The notes below the pieces were generated by a model. That model did not search any database, had not been told where the DNA came from, and saw nothing but the letters and a program-made list of their open reading frames with translations. A DNA stretch of 64,000 bases from GWE2-40-63 sp041664345 (GTDB taxonomy: Bacteria; Bacteroidota; Bacteroidia; Bacteroidales; SZUA-534), in assembly GCA_041664345.1 (NCBI GenBank), contig JBAYKX010000021.1, positions 1 to 64,000 on the forward strand, in the 5' to 3' direction. This document shows positions 26,216 through 34,302 of this stretch, one piece after another. Each line of letters begins with the position of its first letter. The stretch's first letter is position 1. A program made the position numbers and the translations under genes.

Positions 26216-26409
26216 AGCGCAATGAATTTTTAAAGCACTTGAATCAAAATAATTGCACTTTATATCGCGAAGGAGGTAAACATAGTGTTTACATCAATAA
26301 TGCTAATAATAAACGCATTACAGTTCCCCGTCACAATGAATTACATAATGATTTTTGCAAAGAAATGTGCAAGCAGTTGGGCATTAATATTATTGGCAAA
26401 AAGGGTTAA
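26212..26409 (+). CDS. hicA: HicA family toxin (mRNA interferase)
   Basis: HicA is a small double-stranded-RNA-binding-fold RNase that cleaves mRNA when free of HicB. This 65-residue protein has the expected layout: MKRNEFLKHLNQNNC, then REGGKHSVYIN with the catalytic histidine at about residue 24, then ITVPRHNELHNDFCKEMCKQLGI. It is full length for the family. It overlaps hicB by four bases and is followed at 63 bp by the right-hand copy of the flanking repeat. Confidence 0.88.
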   Translation: MKRNEFLKHLNQNNCTLYREGGKHSVYINNANNKRITVPRHNELHNDFCKEMCKQLGINIIGKKG

Positions 26410-26472
26410 AATTGTTAATCGAAATGTTTGCATCTATTTGCATTAATAAAAATTTAAAACAGATTGGTTAAT

Positions 26473-26592
26473 CCCCGCTAGTTCGCGATTGCATTGCGTT
26501 CTTTGTTTATAAGTAAACCCACAAGATGCAATCGTGCAGGAGCAGCGAAATAAGTTTTCCATTATCAAAGGATTTAATCGAAATAATGCCAT
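26473..26592. repeat. Structured direct repeat, right flank of hicBA
   Basis: Block a (26473-26545) and block b (26566-26592) repeat the sequences left of hicBA in the same orientation, but in the order a-b instead of b-a. In this copy the outer stem is perfect over nine bases, cgattgcat with atgcaatcg, and the inner gttta/taaac hairpin is kept around a taag loop. Confidence 0.85.
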
Positions 26593-26612
26593 GCAAAGGC
26601 TGGAAATGCATG

Positions 26613-27218
26613 CTAATTCTCTAGTGAATGTCCATTATCCTTGCGAATGTCCTCAATCCATTTCCCAACAACAGGTGGTGAATAGTTTTGCATAGCATTT
26701 AAGGCCTCATCGGGTGTATTTACAAATTGAGCAATTCCCGAATGAGGAGCTAAAAGCAATTTTTCATCCACCATTTTTTCTAGCTGTAGTTTCATAAAAT
26801 CGTAGTATCCATGAATGTTAATTATGGCTACCGGTTTATGATGAAAACCCAATTGTGCCGCAGTGAGTATTTCAAAAAGCTCTTCCAATGTTCCATAACC
26901 TCCGGGTAAAGCAATAAATCCATCGGCTAATTCAGCCATTTTAGCTTTGCGCTCGTGCATGGTATCTACTAATATAAGTTCAGTCAATCCGGGCAATGTC
27001 AGGTGTTTTTCAGCTAAAAAATGGGTAATTACTCCAGTAACTTTACCTTTATTTTTTAAAGCTTCTTCGGCAGTTATCCTCATTAAGCCTACATTGGCAC
27101 CACCATAAATCAACTCAATTTGGTTCAGTGCTAATGTTTCACCTAGTTGACGTGCAATAACAGTATAATCAGGGTGATTGCCTAAGTTTGATCCACAAAA
27201 AACACAAATCCGTTTCAT
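26613..27218 (-). CDS. LOG family protein (TIGR00730), cytokinin riboside phosphate hydrolase-like
   Basis: LOG proteins release the base from nucleoside 5'-monophosphates; the bacterial role is often unknown. The 201-residue protein has the nucleotide-binding start RICVFCGSNLGNHPDY, the conserved HERKAKMAELADGFIALPGG segment and PGGYGTLEELFE (about residues 104-115) with the catalytic glutamate. Length is normal. The gene stands alone between the hicBA repeats and the divergent S41 protease. Confidence 0.92.
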   Translation of the reverse strand: MKRICVFCGSNLGNHPDYTVIARQLGETLALNQIELIYGGANVGLMRITAEEALKNKGKVTGVITHFLAEKHLTLPGLTELILVDTMHERKAKMAELADGFIALPGGYGTLEELFEILTAAQLGFHHKPVAIINIHGYYDFMKLQLEKMVDEKLLLAPHSGIAQFVNTPDEALNAMQNYSPPVVGKWIEDIRKDNGHSLEN

Positions 27219-27407
27219 TTATTTATAAATTTAATTCTTTTCAAAACTATTTTTTTTGATAGCAAGGTCACCAAAATAATATCCGCAAAGGTATATTTTT
27301 TTCAATTCACCAATTGACCATTTTTCAAAGTGGCAATAGCTCATTAATAAGCTGCTTTTGCACAAATGACTCACTGAAACAATGACAAGTATAACCAATA
27401 ATTATTG

Positions 27408-27415
27408 TATCTTTG
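27408..27415 (+). promoter_or_regulatory. Candidate -7 element for the S41 protease gene
   Basis: Tatctttg matches TAnnTTTG in the 288-bp gap between divergent genes, 92 bp before the ATG. No clear -33 TTTG is present at 19-21 bp. Confidence 0.35.
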
Positions 27416-27506
27416 AAGCGCAGGTTTCGACCAAATAAAACATTAAAGTCGCTTACCTGTTCCTGTTAACAGAAATCCGAAGTATTAAAATATAAATTAT
27501 TGTATC

Positions 27507-29141
27507 ATGTTTAAAAGAGTTTTTTTTAGTATAATAATTAGTTTACTATTCTTCTCAAATGAAGGATATGGACAATTATTTAATGATGAGGTTTATAAGT
27601 TCTCGAAAGTGTTTGGTTATATCGACAGTTATTATGTTGATTCCGTTAATAAGCAGAAATTAATTGATGATGCTATTGTTGAAATTCTTAAAGAATTGGA
27701 TCCTCATTCCGTTTATATCGATAAAAAAGAAGTGGAGAAAATGAATGAACCGTTGCAAGGAAACTTTGAAGGTATTGGCATTCAATTCAATATTATGGAT
27801 GATACGTTAATGGTAGTTTCCCCCATTTCTGGTGGTCCCTCTGAAAAAGTTGGCATTTTGGCTGGCGACCGCATTCTTAGGATAGACAGCACGAATGTGG
27901 CTGGCATAAAACTTACCAACGAAATGGTTTTTGATAAACTGCGTGGAAAAAAAGGAACAAAAGTAACCGTGGGCATTAGCCGTAGGGGTGAGAAGGAATT
28001 GCTCGATTTTGAAATCATCCGCGATAAAATTCCTATTTATAGTGTGGATGCTGCATATATAGTAAACAAAAAAGAAAAAGTAGGTTACATTAAAATAAAC
28101 CGGTTTGCCGCAACTACAATGGACGAATTCCGCACTGCAGTGAAGAAATTGCGCAGTGAGGGAGCTAAGAATCTGATACTTGATCTTACCGATAATGGCG
28201 GCGGATATTTGAATATGGCACAAGATTTAGCTGATGAGTTTTTAGCAACGGGTAAAATGATTGTTTATACTGAAGGAATTAAGAGTCCTAGGCAAGAAAT
28301 GATTGCTACTTCAGGCGGAACCTTTGAAGAAGGAAAGATTGTTTTAATGATAGATGAAGGTTCTGCTTCAGCTAGCGAGATTGTTAGTGGGGCAATTCAG
28401 GATTGGGACCGTGGGGTTTTGGTAGGTCGCCGGTCATTTGGAAAAGGACTGGTTCAACGCCCTTTGAATTTACCCGATGGTTCTATGTTACGATTAACCA
28501 CGGCTCGGTACTACACGCCAACAGGACGGTTAATTCAAAAATCGTATGAAAAAGGGAACGCTGATTATGAGAAAGATTTAGTGAACCGTTACAACAATGG
28601 GGAACTTTCAAATGCTGATTCCATTCATTTTCCTGAATCGCAAAAATATTTTACACTCCAGAGTAAACGCATCGTTTATGGAGGTGGCGGCATTATGCCT
28701 GATATTTTTGTTCCTATCGATACCACTGGCTTTTCTAATTATTACCGCGATTTAATCCGAAAAGGAATTGTTAACCGATTTGTGTTGAAATATATCGATG
28801 AGAACCGAACGATGTTAGAAAAGAAGTACAAAGGTTCAAAATCAGAGCAGAGTTTTGAAAGCTATCTTAAAACTTTCGAAATTGATGATGCCTTTTTAAA
28901 ATCGTTGACCGATTTTGCCGAAAATGACAAACTCCCTTTTGTTGAAAAAGATTTTATTGCTAGCAAAGAAAATTTGAAGATAAATTTGAAAGCTTTAATT
29001 GCACGGGATATATGGGGTTCCAGCGAATCGTTTCAAATATTTAATTTATTAGATCCAATATATATACAGGCAGTAAACGTAATGCTAAACAATGAAATGT
29101 ATCAATCGAAATTGCAGAAATTGAATCCCAATTCCAAGTAA
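27507..29141 (+). CDS. S41 family C-terminal processing protease
   Basis: C-terminal processing proteases degrade or trim periplasmic proteins with a Ser-Lys dyad. The 544-residue protein has a signal peptide (about 1-22), an N-terminal helical part, a PDZ domain (about 88-165, with GIGIQFNIMDDTL and GGPSEKVGILAGDRILRID) and the S41 core with NGGGYLNMAQDLADEF, the catalytic serine in DEGSASASEIVSGA and the lysine in RRSFGKGLVQ. The C-terminal 150 residues are helical and typical of Bacteroidota forms. It stands alone on the plus strand. Confidence 0.94.
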   Translation: MFKRVFFSIIISLLFFSNEGYGQLFNDEVYKFSKVFGYIDSYYVDSVNKQKLIDDAIVEILKELDPHSVYIDKKEVEKMNEPLQGNFEGIGIQFNIMDDTLMVVSPISGGPSEKVGILAGDRILRIDSTNVAGIKLTNEMVFDKLRGKKGTKVTVGISRRGEKELLDFEIIRDKIPIYSVDAAYIVNKKEKVGYIKINRFAATTMDEFRTAVKKLRSEGAKNLILDLTDNGGGYLNMAQDLADEFLATGKMIVYTEGIKSPRQEMIATSGGTFEEGKIVLMIDEGSASASEIVSGAIQDWDRGVLVGRRSFGKGLVQRPLNLPDGSMLRLTTARYYTPTGRLIQKSYEKGNADYEKDLVNRYNNGELSNADSIHFPESQKYFTLQSKRIVYGGGGIMPDIFVPIDTTGFSNYYRDLIRKGIVNRFVLKYIDENRTMLEKKYKGSKSEQSFESYLKTFEIDDAFLKSLTDFAENDKLPFVEKDFIASKENLKINLKALIARDIWGSSESFQIFNLLDPIYIQAVNVMLNNEMYQSKLQKLNPNSK

Positions 29142-29198
29142 ATGAAATGATAATTTGTTCGAGTTTATAGTTTATCGGAAACAGTAAAAGAAAAGGAT

Positions 29199-29248
29199 TT
29201 CCTTTTTGATTCGTCTATATTATTTATCAGCGATGAATCAAAAAGGAA
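29199..29248. terminator. Long hairpin between the S41 protease and pnuC genes
   Basis: A perfect 14-bp stem, ttcctttttgattc (29199-29212) with gaatcaaaaaggaa (29235-29248), has a 22-base loop. The following T content is modest. It most likely ends the protease transcript; a leader role for pnuC, 24 bp downstream, cannot be excluded. Confidence 0.55.
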
Positions 29249-29272
29249 TTTCTATTATGTGTAAAAAAAAAT

Positions 29273-29887
29273 ATGGATTCAATTTATCAATGGGTGATTA
29301 ATAGTTGGGTTGAAAACTTGGCCGTTTTGACAGGAATTATTTACATATTTCTTTCCGTAAAACAACGGGTTAGTTGTTGGTTTTTTGGTATTGCTTCCTC
29401 TATATTGTACTTTTTTGTTTTTTTTCAATCGCAAATTTATGCTGATATGCTGTTGCAGGTTTATTATGTTTTGGTTGGAATTTATGGTTGGATTCACTGG
29501 GCTGGCGTGGATGCAAGTAAATCAATGATATCTCTTCCAATTACGCGCGTAAGTAAAAGGAATAGGTTGTATTTATTGCTTATTACCTGTTTTATGATGG
29601 TAGGAATTGCCCAATTTTTGATTTATTTTACCGATTCGCCCGTTCCATGGCTGGATGCTTTAACAACATCATTAAGTATAACTGCCACATGGATGCTGGC
29701 TCGTAAAGTATTGGAACATTGGATTATTTGGGTTATCGTTGATTTGATATATATAGGTTTGTTCTATTATAGAGGTTTATTTCCAAGCATTCTTCTTTTT
29801 TTAGTTTATACTGCATTAGCCGTAGTTGGCTATTTTGAATGGATCAAACAATGGAAAAAAGACCAACATTCACCAGCTATATTGTAA
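29273..29887 (+). CDS. pnuC: PnuC family nicotinamide riboside transporter
   Basis: PnuC proteins are facilitators of vitamin-like nucleosides, most often nicotinamide riboside. The 204-residue protein has about seven membrane helices with the family features ILYFFVFFQSQIYADMLLQVYY and YGWIHWAG (residues about 43-77) and a C-terminal YFEWIKQWKK. Some Bacteroidota PnuC proteins carry thiamine instead, but those usually come with a TPP riboswitch and a thiamine kinase. Here the overlapping next gene is an NadR-like ribosylnicotinamide kinase, which favours nicotinamide riboside. Confidence 0.92.
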   Translation: MDSIYQWVINSWVENLAVLTGIIYIFLSVKQRVSCWFFGIASSILYFFVFFQSQIYADMLLQVYYVLVGIYGWIHWAGVDASKSMISLPITRVSKRNRLYLLLITCFMMVGIAQFLIYFTDSPVPWLDALTTSLSITATWMLARKVLEHWIIWVIVDLIYIGLFYYRGLFPSILLFLVYTALAVVGYFEWIKQWKKDQHSPAIL

Positions 29888-30396
29888 TTACCGGCCCTGA
29901 ATCGACAGGAAAAACAGAATTAGCCAAAGCCTTGGCTCAGAGTTTCCATTGCCAATGGATGCCTGAATTATCGCGCAGCTATATTGAGAATTTACACCGA
30001 CCCTATACATACACCGATGTTGAGGCTATTGCCAGATTACAGATTAATCAGTTTTTGGAATATAAAACATCAATAAAGCCTTTTTTAATATTTGATACCG
30101 GATTAATTATTACCAAAGTTTGGTTTGATGTAGTTTATAAGCAATGCCCTATTTGGTTGATTGAAGCAATTAATAATCTTCCTAAAGCCTTGCATTTACT
30201 TTGTGCTACCGATTTACCCTGGATTCCCGACTCAGTACGCGAAAATGGCGGCGAAATGCGGGAAATACTTTTCGGGATCTACCAAAATGAACTTAAATAC
30301 TTTGGTTTTCCTTTCGAAATAATCTCCGGTTTGGGTGAACATCGATTAAGGAATGCCGGTGAGGTTCTAAAAAATTATGGAATAGGCAGTAAATAA
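29839..30396 (+). CDS. NadR-like AAA ATPase, probable ribosylnicotinamide kinase
   Basis: This 185-residue protein is a single P-loop kinase domain like the C-terminal domain of NadR, which phosphorylates nicotinamide riboside to NMN. The Walker A is GPESTGKTEL (about residues 18-27), followed by ELSRSYIE and the Asp of FLIFDTGLI as Walker B. There is no HTH or adenylyltransferase domain. The gene overlaps pnuC by 49 bases (or 37 if the second ATG is used), so uptake and trapping of nicotinamide riboside are co-translated. This assigns the pair to NAD salvage. Confidence 0.88.
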   Translation: MDQTMEKRPTFTSYIVITGPESTGKTELAKALAQSFHCQWMPELSRSYIENLHRPYTYTDVEAIARLQINQFLEYKTSIKPFLIFDTGLIITKVWFDVVYKQCPIWLIEAINNLPKALHLLCATDLPWIPDSVRENGGEMREILFGIYQNELKYFGFPFEIISGLGEHRLRNAGEVLKNYGIGSK

Positions 30397-30585
30397 CGCA
30401 AAATATAACTGTATTTTAACGTCAGTTTGAAGTATGCAAAAATGCAATAATAGCTTACTAATTTAAATGAAAAAAAAAACGTATTATTATAAGTATGTAA
30501 ATTGAAAACATCACTAGTTTTTTGTAATTTGAGCATTTAGTAATTTACTTTATTTCGGATATAGTTTGTTTACCATATAAACGTA

Positions 30586-31962
30586 ATGAACATGAAAAAC
30601 CTAGTTACCAGCCATCAGATTTTTTTCGCTAGCGGTAAAACAAAAAACCTTGATTACCGGAAAGAACAGTTATTAAAACTAAGAGAGGTTTTAATTCATA
30701 ACGAAAAATTATTACTTGGTGCCATTCATTCTGATTTTAATAAAGGCTCTTTTGATGCTTATGTAACTGAGTTTGCCATGATTTTTCATGAAATTGAGAA
30801 AGCTTTGAGAAATATGAATCGTTGGGCTGCTCCAAAAAAAGTAAAAACAAATGTTCCCAATCAACCCGGTAGAAGTTTTATAATGCCAGAACCATTTGGT
30901 ACGGTGTTGGTAATTGGAGCTTGGAATTATCCCTATCAGCTTTGTTTAGTTCCCGCAGTATCAGCAATGGCCGCCGGAAATACTGTTATTATAAAACCCA
31001 GTGAATTGGCCGCTAACACTTCAAAAGCCATGGCTCAAATAATAAACAATACCTTCGATTCGGAATATTTGCATGTGCAGGAGGGAAGCGTGGCAGAAAC
31101 AACTGAATTATTGGAACAAAAATTTGATAAATTTTTTTTTACCGGTAGCACTCCAATTGGAAAATTGGTGTATCAAGCGGCAGCAAAACAATTAACCCCG
31201 GTTACCCTTGAGTTGGGTGGAAAAAGCCCGGCTTTTGTTTTCTCTGATACCAATATTGATGTTACCGCACGCCGTTTGGTATGGGGCAAATTCCTAAACG
31301 CGGGTCAAACCTGTGTGGCGCCTGACTATGTTATGGTTCATAAAAATGTTGAAGAGGCATTATTGAAGAAAATGAAAGAATACATACTTCAGTTTTTTGG
31401 AGAAAATGCCAGTCAAAGCGAAAGCTATGTTCAAATAATCAATGCCCGGAATTTTGATAGGTTGGTTTCACTTATTGATTCGGAAAAAGTTTATTGCGGT
31501 GGAAAAACTGAACGCGAAAGCTTGTTCATTGAACCCACCATTTTAAGGAATGTAACTTTTGAGGATGGAGTAATGAAAGATGAAATTTTTGGACCGATAC
31601 TCCCGGTAATTTCTTTTACCGATATGGAACAAGCTGTTACAGAGGTTAAAAACTTAGGAAAACCATTAGCATTGTATGTTTTCACTAAAAATGAAAATAA
31701 CAGCGATTATTTATTAAATAACCTTTCGTTTGGAGGTGGCTGTATCAATGATGCAGTAATGCATTTGGCAAACAGTTATTTGCCATTTGGAGGTGTGGGC
31801 AATTCAGGTATGGGCAACTATCATGGCAAATTTGGATTCGATTGTTTTTCGCACCAAAAAAGCATTCTTAAAAAAGGATTTAGTTTTGAACCTCTTTATA
31901 AATATCCACCTTATACAAGTGATAAATTGAATTGGATTCGAAGGATAATGGCTATCTCCTAG
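30586..31962 (+). CDS. Aldehyde dehydrogenase (class 3-like)
   Basis: This NAD(P)-dependent enzyme oxidises aldehydes to carboxylic acids. At 458 residues it fits the short ALDH3 group, which lacks the N-terminal extension. Seen are the cofactor-binding FGTVLVIGAWNYPYQL (about 105-120), FFTGSTPIGK, the general-base glutamate in LELGGKSPAF (about 207-216) and the catalytic cysteine in NAGQTCVAPDY (about 240-250). Substrate is unknown; fatty or aromatic aldehydes are usual. The stop codon touches the first unit of an octad array. Confidence 0.93.
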   Translation: MNMKNLVTSHQIFFASGKTKNLDYRKEQLLKLREVLIHNEKLLLGAIHSDFNKGSFDAYVTEFAMIFHEIEKALRNMNRWAAPKKVKTNVPNQPGRSFIMPEPFGTVLVIGAWNYPYQLCLVPAVSAMAAGNTVIIKPSELAANTSKAMAQIINNTFDSEYLHVQEGSVAETTELLEQKFDKFFFTGSTPIGKLVYQAAAKQLTPVTLELGGKSPAFVFSDTNIDVTARRLVWGKFLNAGQTCVAPDYVMVHKNVEEALLKKMKEYILQFFGENASQSESYVQIINARNFDRLVSLIDSEKVYCGGKTERESLFIEPTILRNVTFEDGVMKDEIFGPILPVISFTDMEQAVTEVKNLGKPLALYVFTKNENNSDYLLNNLSFGGGCINDAVMHLANSYLPFGGVGNSGMGNYHGKFGFDCFSHQKSILKKGFSFEPLYKYPPYTSDKLNWIRRIMAIS

Positions 31963-32251
31963 CAGGGTTGCAGGGTGGAAAGGTTGCAGGGTTACAAGGT
32001 AGAAAGGTTGCAAGGTTGTAGGGTTACAGGGTTGAAAGGTTGCAAGGTGGAAAGATGGAAAAATGGAAAAATTTATTATTTAGGTGCTTTTTTCTTCAAT
32101 TCACCATTTCCCCAATTCCCACATTTCCCCAACTTCACAACTTCCCCAACTTCCCATTTCCCTAATTTCCCATCTCCCCATTTTTTTACCCTGTTACCTT
32201 GACACCTTGATACCCTGTTACCTTGATACCTTGACACCTTTCCATTTCTCC
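31962..32251. repeat. Octad arrays in opposite sense between convergent genes
   Basis: Fourteen 8-mers in register cover 31962-32073 (gcagggtt, gcagggtg, gaaaggtt, gcagggtt, acaaggta, and so on to gaaaaatt). After a 58-bp break, 15 C-rich 8-mers in register cover 32132-32251 (acttcaca to accctgtt, accttgac, accttgat, accctgtt). The left array starts on the aldehyde dehydrogenase stop codon; the right one ends on the base before the mnmA stop. G-rich sense follows each gene's own direction of transcription. Confidence 0.9.
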
Positions 32252-33346
32252 TTAACCAACACTTTCAATTACTCCACCACCAATCAAGCATTCGTCCTGA
32301 TAAAAAACAGCCGATTGTCCGGGGGTAATTGAATCAATGGGGTTGTAATATTCAACACGGAGCAAATCCCCTTCATGAGACATACGAGCCATTCCTCCCT
32401 GACTGCGATACCGTATTTTTGCCAATACTTCTATCTCATTGTTAATATCTTGAAAACGCATCAGGTTGAATTTTTCCACAAAAAAAAGTTTGCTGTGCAA
32501 TTCATCGCGCGTTCCCAAAACCACGGTATTAGTTCTTGGAATAATTTGGGTAACATACATTGGCTGTCCTAAAGCTATCTCTAACCCTTTGCGCTGGCCA
32601 ATGGTATAATTGGGATACCCTTTGTGCTTTCCTACAATTTTCCCTGATGTATCCATAAAATCACCGGGGCCAAAGTGGGTTTCAAAATCAGGAACCCGCT
32701 CACGCAGAAACCGGCGGTAATCGTTATCGGGAATAAAGCATATTTCCTGCGATTCGCGTTTTTTCGATAATTTTTCGTATCCTTTGTTAAAAGCAATCTC
32801 CCTAACTTCAGTTTTCAGCAGCTCACCCAAAGGGAACAGGGTTCTTTTAAGGTTTTCCTGGGTAAGGCTCCATAAAAAATACGATTGATCTTTTGTAGTA
32901 TCTTTCCCTTTTTTTATAAAATACCGGCCATTTTCTTCAATAACCTGAGCATAATGTCCTGTGGCAATGAACTCACAATTCAGTTCATCGGCTTTTTTAA
33001 TTATTTCGCCCCATTTAATATCCGAATTGCAAACCACACAAGGGTTTGGAGTACGTCCGGCCAAGTATTCACTAACAAAATTGGCAATAACGGTGCTTTC
33101 AAAATGTTTGCGGATATCCAAAATTTGGTGTGGAAAACCAAACTGGTCAGCAATGGCTTTGGCTTCGAAAATAGCATCAACATTGCAGCAGCCGGTTTCT
33201 TTATCCATACAAGCTTTTGAAATATTATCCCAACTCCGGAAGGTAACTCCTTCCAGCTCGTATCCTTGATCGATTAATAACATGGCCGCCACTGTACTGT
33301 CAATTCCACCGCTCATGGCCATTAAAACACGTTCTTTACTCATCAA
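32252..33346 (-). CDS. mnmA: tRNA-specific 2-thiouridylase
   Basis: MnmA puts sulfur on U34 of the tRNAs for Lys, Glu and Gln, using ATP and a sulfur relay. The 364-residue protein has the PP-loop MSGGIDSTVAA (residues about 11-21) and the first catalytic cysteine in NPCVVCNSDIKW (about 101-112). The second cysteine is in the SQEICFIPD segment (about 200). The length is normal. Upstream is the MORN-repeat gene on the same strand, 135 bp away with a heptad array between. It converges on the aldehyde dehydrogenase gene. Confidence 0.96.
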   Translation of the reverse strand: MMSKERVLMAMSGGIDSTVAAMLLIDQGYELEGVTFRSWDNISKACMDKETGCCNVDAIFEAKAIADQFGFPHQILDIRKHFESTVIANFVSEYLAGRTPNPCVVCNSDIKWGEIIKKADELNCEFIATGHYAQVIEENGRYFIKKGKDTTKDQSYFLWSLTQENLKRTLFPLGELLKTEVREIAFNKGYEKLSKKRESQEICFIPDNDYRRFLRERVPDFETHFGPGDFMDTSGKIVGKHKGYPNYTIGQRKGLEIALGQPMYVTQIIPRTNTVVLGTRDELHSKLFFVEKFNLMRFQDINNEIEVLAKIRYRSQGGMARMSHEGDLLRVEYYNPIDSITPGQSAVFYQDECLIGGGVIESVG

Positions 33347-33434
33347 ATAAAATATTAGTATTCAATTATCTACCGGGGAAGTAACAATGGTTAACTTAAA
33401 ATGTTGATTTTGATTACCCTTTTAACCAATTCCA

Positions 33435-33483
33435 AATTGATAATTGATAATTGATAATTGATAATTGATAATTGCCAATTGTT
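33435..33483. repeat. Heptad array (aattgat)5 after the MORN gene
   Basis: Five perfect aattgat units at 33435-33469 are followed in register by aattgcc and aattgtt, which runs into the stop codon of the minus-strand gene at 33482. Confidence 0.9.
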
Positions 33484-34288
33484 ATCTTCCCCCACGGAGC
33501 CAATCAATGTCGTTGTTGTCTTGAGGCCCTTCAATTTTATCTTTATTTTCAATTATTTCGCGCAGTATGGCATCGCTTTCCTGCTCTGCTTCAGGCGAAA
33601 CACCTTTTTTGTATTGATATACTTTTTCCAATCCTCCATTTTCATTGTATTTAAACCAGGCTCCTTCCATTAAATCGTTAATGAATTTTCCTTCTTTATA
33701 TACTTTTCCATCTTCGAAGTAGGATTTGGCATCGCCTTCTAATTTTCCATTTACGTAAGTTGATTCCCACATCAATGCGCCATTGGAATAGTATTTTTTC
33801 CATGGTCCATCTTTAATACTATCGGTCCAATGGGACTCTTCCAATAAAAAACCTTCTGCGGTAAAGTTTTTAAATGCTCCGTGTTTTTTTCCTTTTTTAT
33901 AGGATTCTTGTAAGTAGCATTTTTTATTATCGGAATAATACAACCAAATACTGTCTTTTATTTGGCCATAATACTTACCGGTAGCCGCCACTATACCATT
34001 CTTGTGATACATAACGGCTTGAGCTGTTTCCCCTTTTTTATCGTAATTCAATACGGCAAACAAATTTCCATAACTATCCCAACGTTTCATCTCCCCAACA
34101 GGTTTATCATCAATAAAATAGGCTTCGAATTTAGGGTTGTTGTTTTGATAGGTTTTTTTCCAATATCCCTGTTTGTAGCCGTTAATATCAGTATAATTAA
34201 TTACCGTATCACCTTCCTGACCAACGTTTTGCGAAAATGTTTGTAGAGTAATGACAGTGAAAAAAATTAGTGAAAATGCAGTTTTCAT
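33482..34288 (-). CDS. Secreted MORN-repeat (YwqK-like) protein
   Basis: This 268-residue protein has a signal peptide (about 1-19, cut near TFSQN) and a series of MORN-type repeats from about residue 35 to 235, such as KHGAFKNFTAEGFL, KDGPWKKYYSNGALMWES and LEGDAKSYFEDGKVYKEGKF. These repeats form extended beta-hairpins. The YwqK group is sometimes labelled antitoxin in databases, but nothing here supports that role, and the signal peptide argues against it. It lies 15 bp downstream of malQ on the same strand and may be co-transcribed with it. Confidence 0.8.
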   Translation of the reverse strand: MKTAFSLIFFTVITLQTFSQNVGQEGDTVINYTDINGYKQGYWKKTYQNNNPKFEAYFIDDKPVGEMKRWDSYGNLFAVLNYDKKGETAQAVMYHKNGIVAATGKYYGQIKDSIWLYYSDNKKCYLQESYKKGKKHGAFKNFTAEGFLLEESHWTDSIKDGPWKKYYSNGALMWESTYVNGKLEGDAKSYFEDGKVYKEGKFINDLMEGAWFKYNENGGLEKVYQYKKGVSPEAEQESDAILREIIENKDKIEGPQDNNDIDWLRGGR

Positions 34289-34302
34289 ACAGTTTATTTT
34301 TA

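Noticed and set aside
25829..26545. Flanking repeats of hicBA as a two-repeat CRISPR
   Set aside because: Only two copies, imperfect, more than 570 bp apart with genes between them.
29142..29272. TPP riboswitch before pnuC
   Set aside because: No thi-box sequence is present, only one long hairpin, and the partner gene is an NadR-like kinase and not a thiamine kinase.
31975..32332. Open frames across the arrays between the aldehyde dehydrogenase gene and mnmA
   Set aside because: They consist of translated octad repeats such as RLQGYKVERLQG and PNFPSP; no family and no coding bias.
33482..34288. Antitoxin function of the YwqK-like protein
   Set aside because: The name is a database carry-over; the protein has a signal peptide and no toxin gene beside it.
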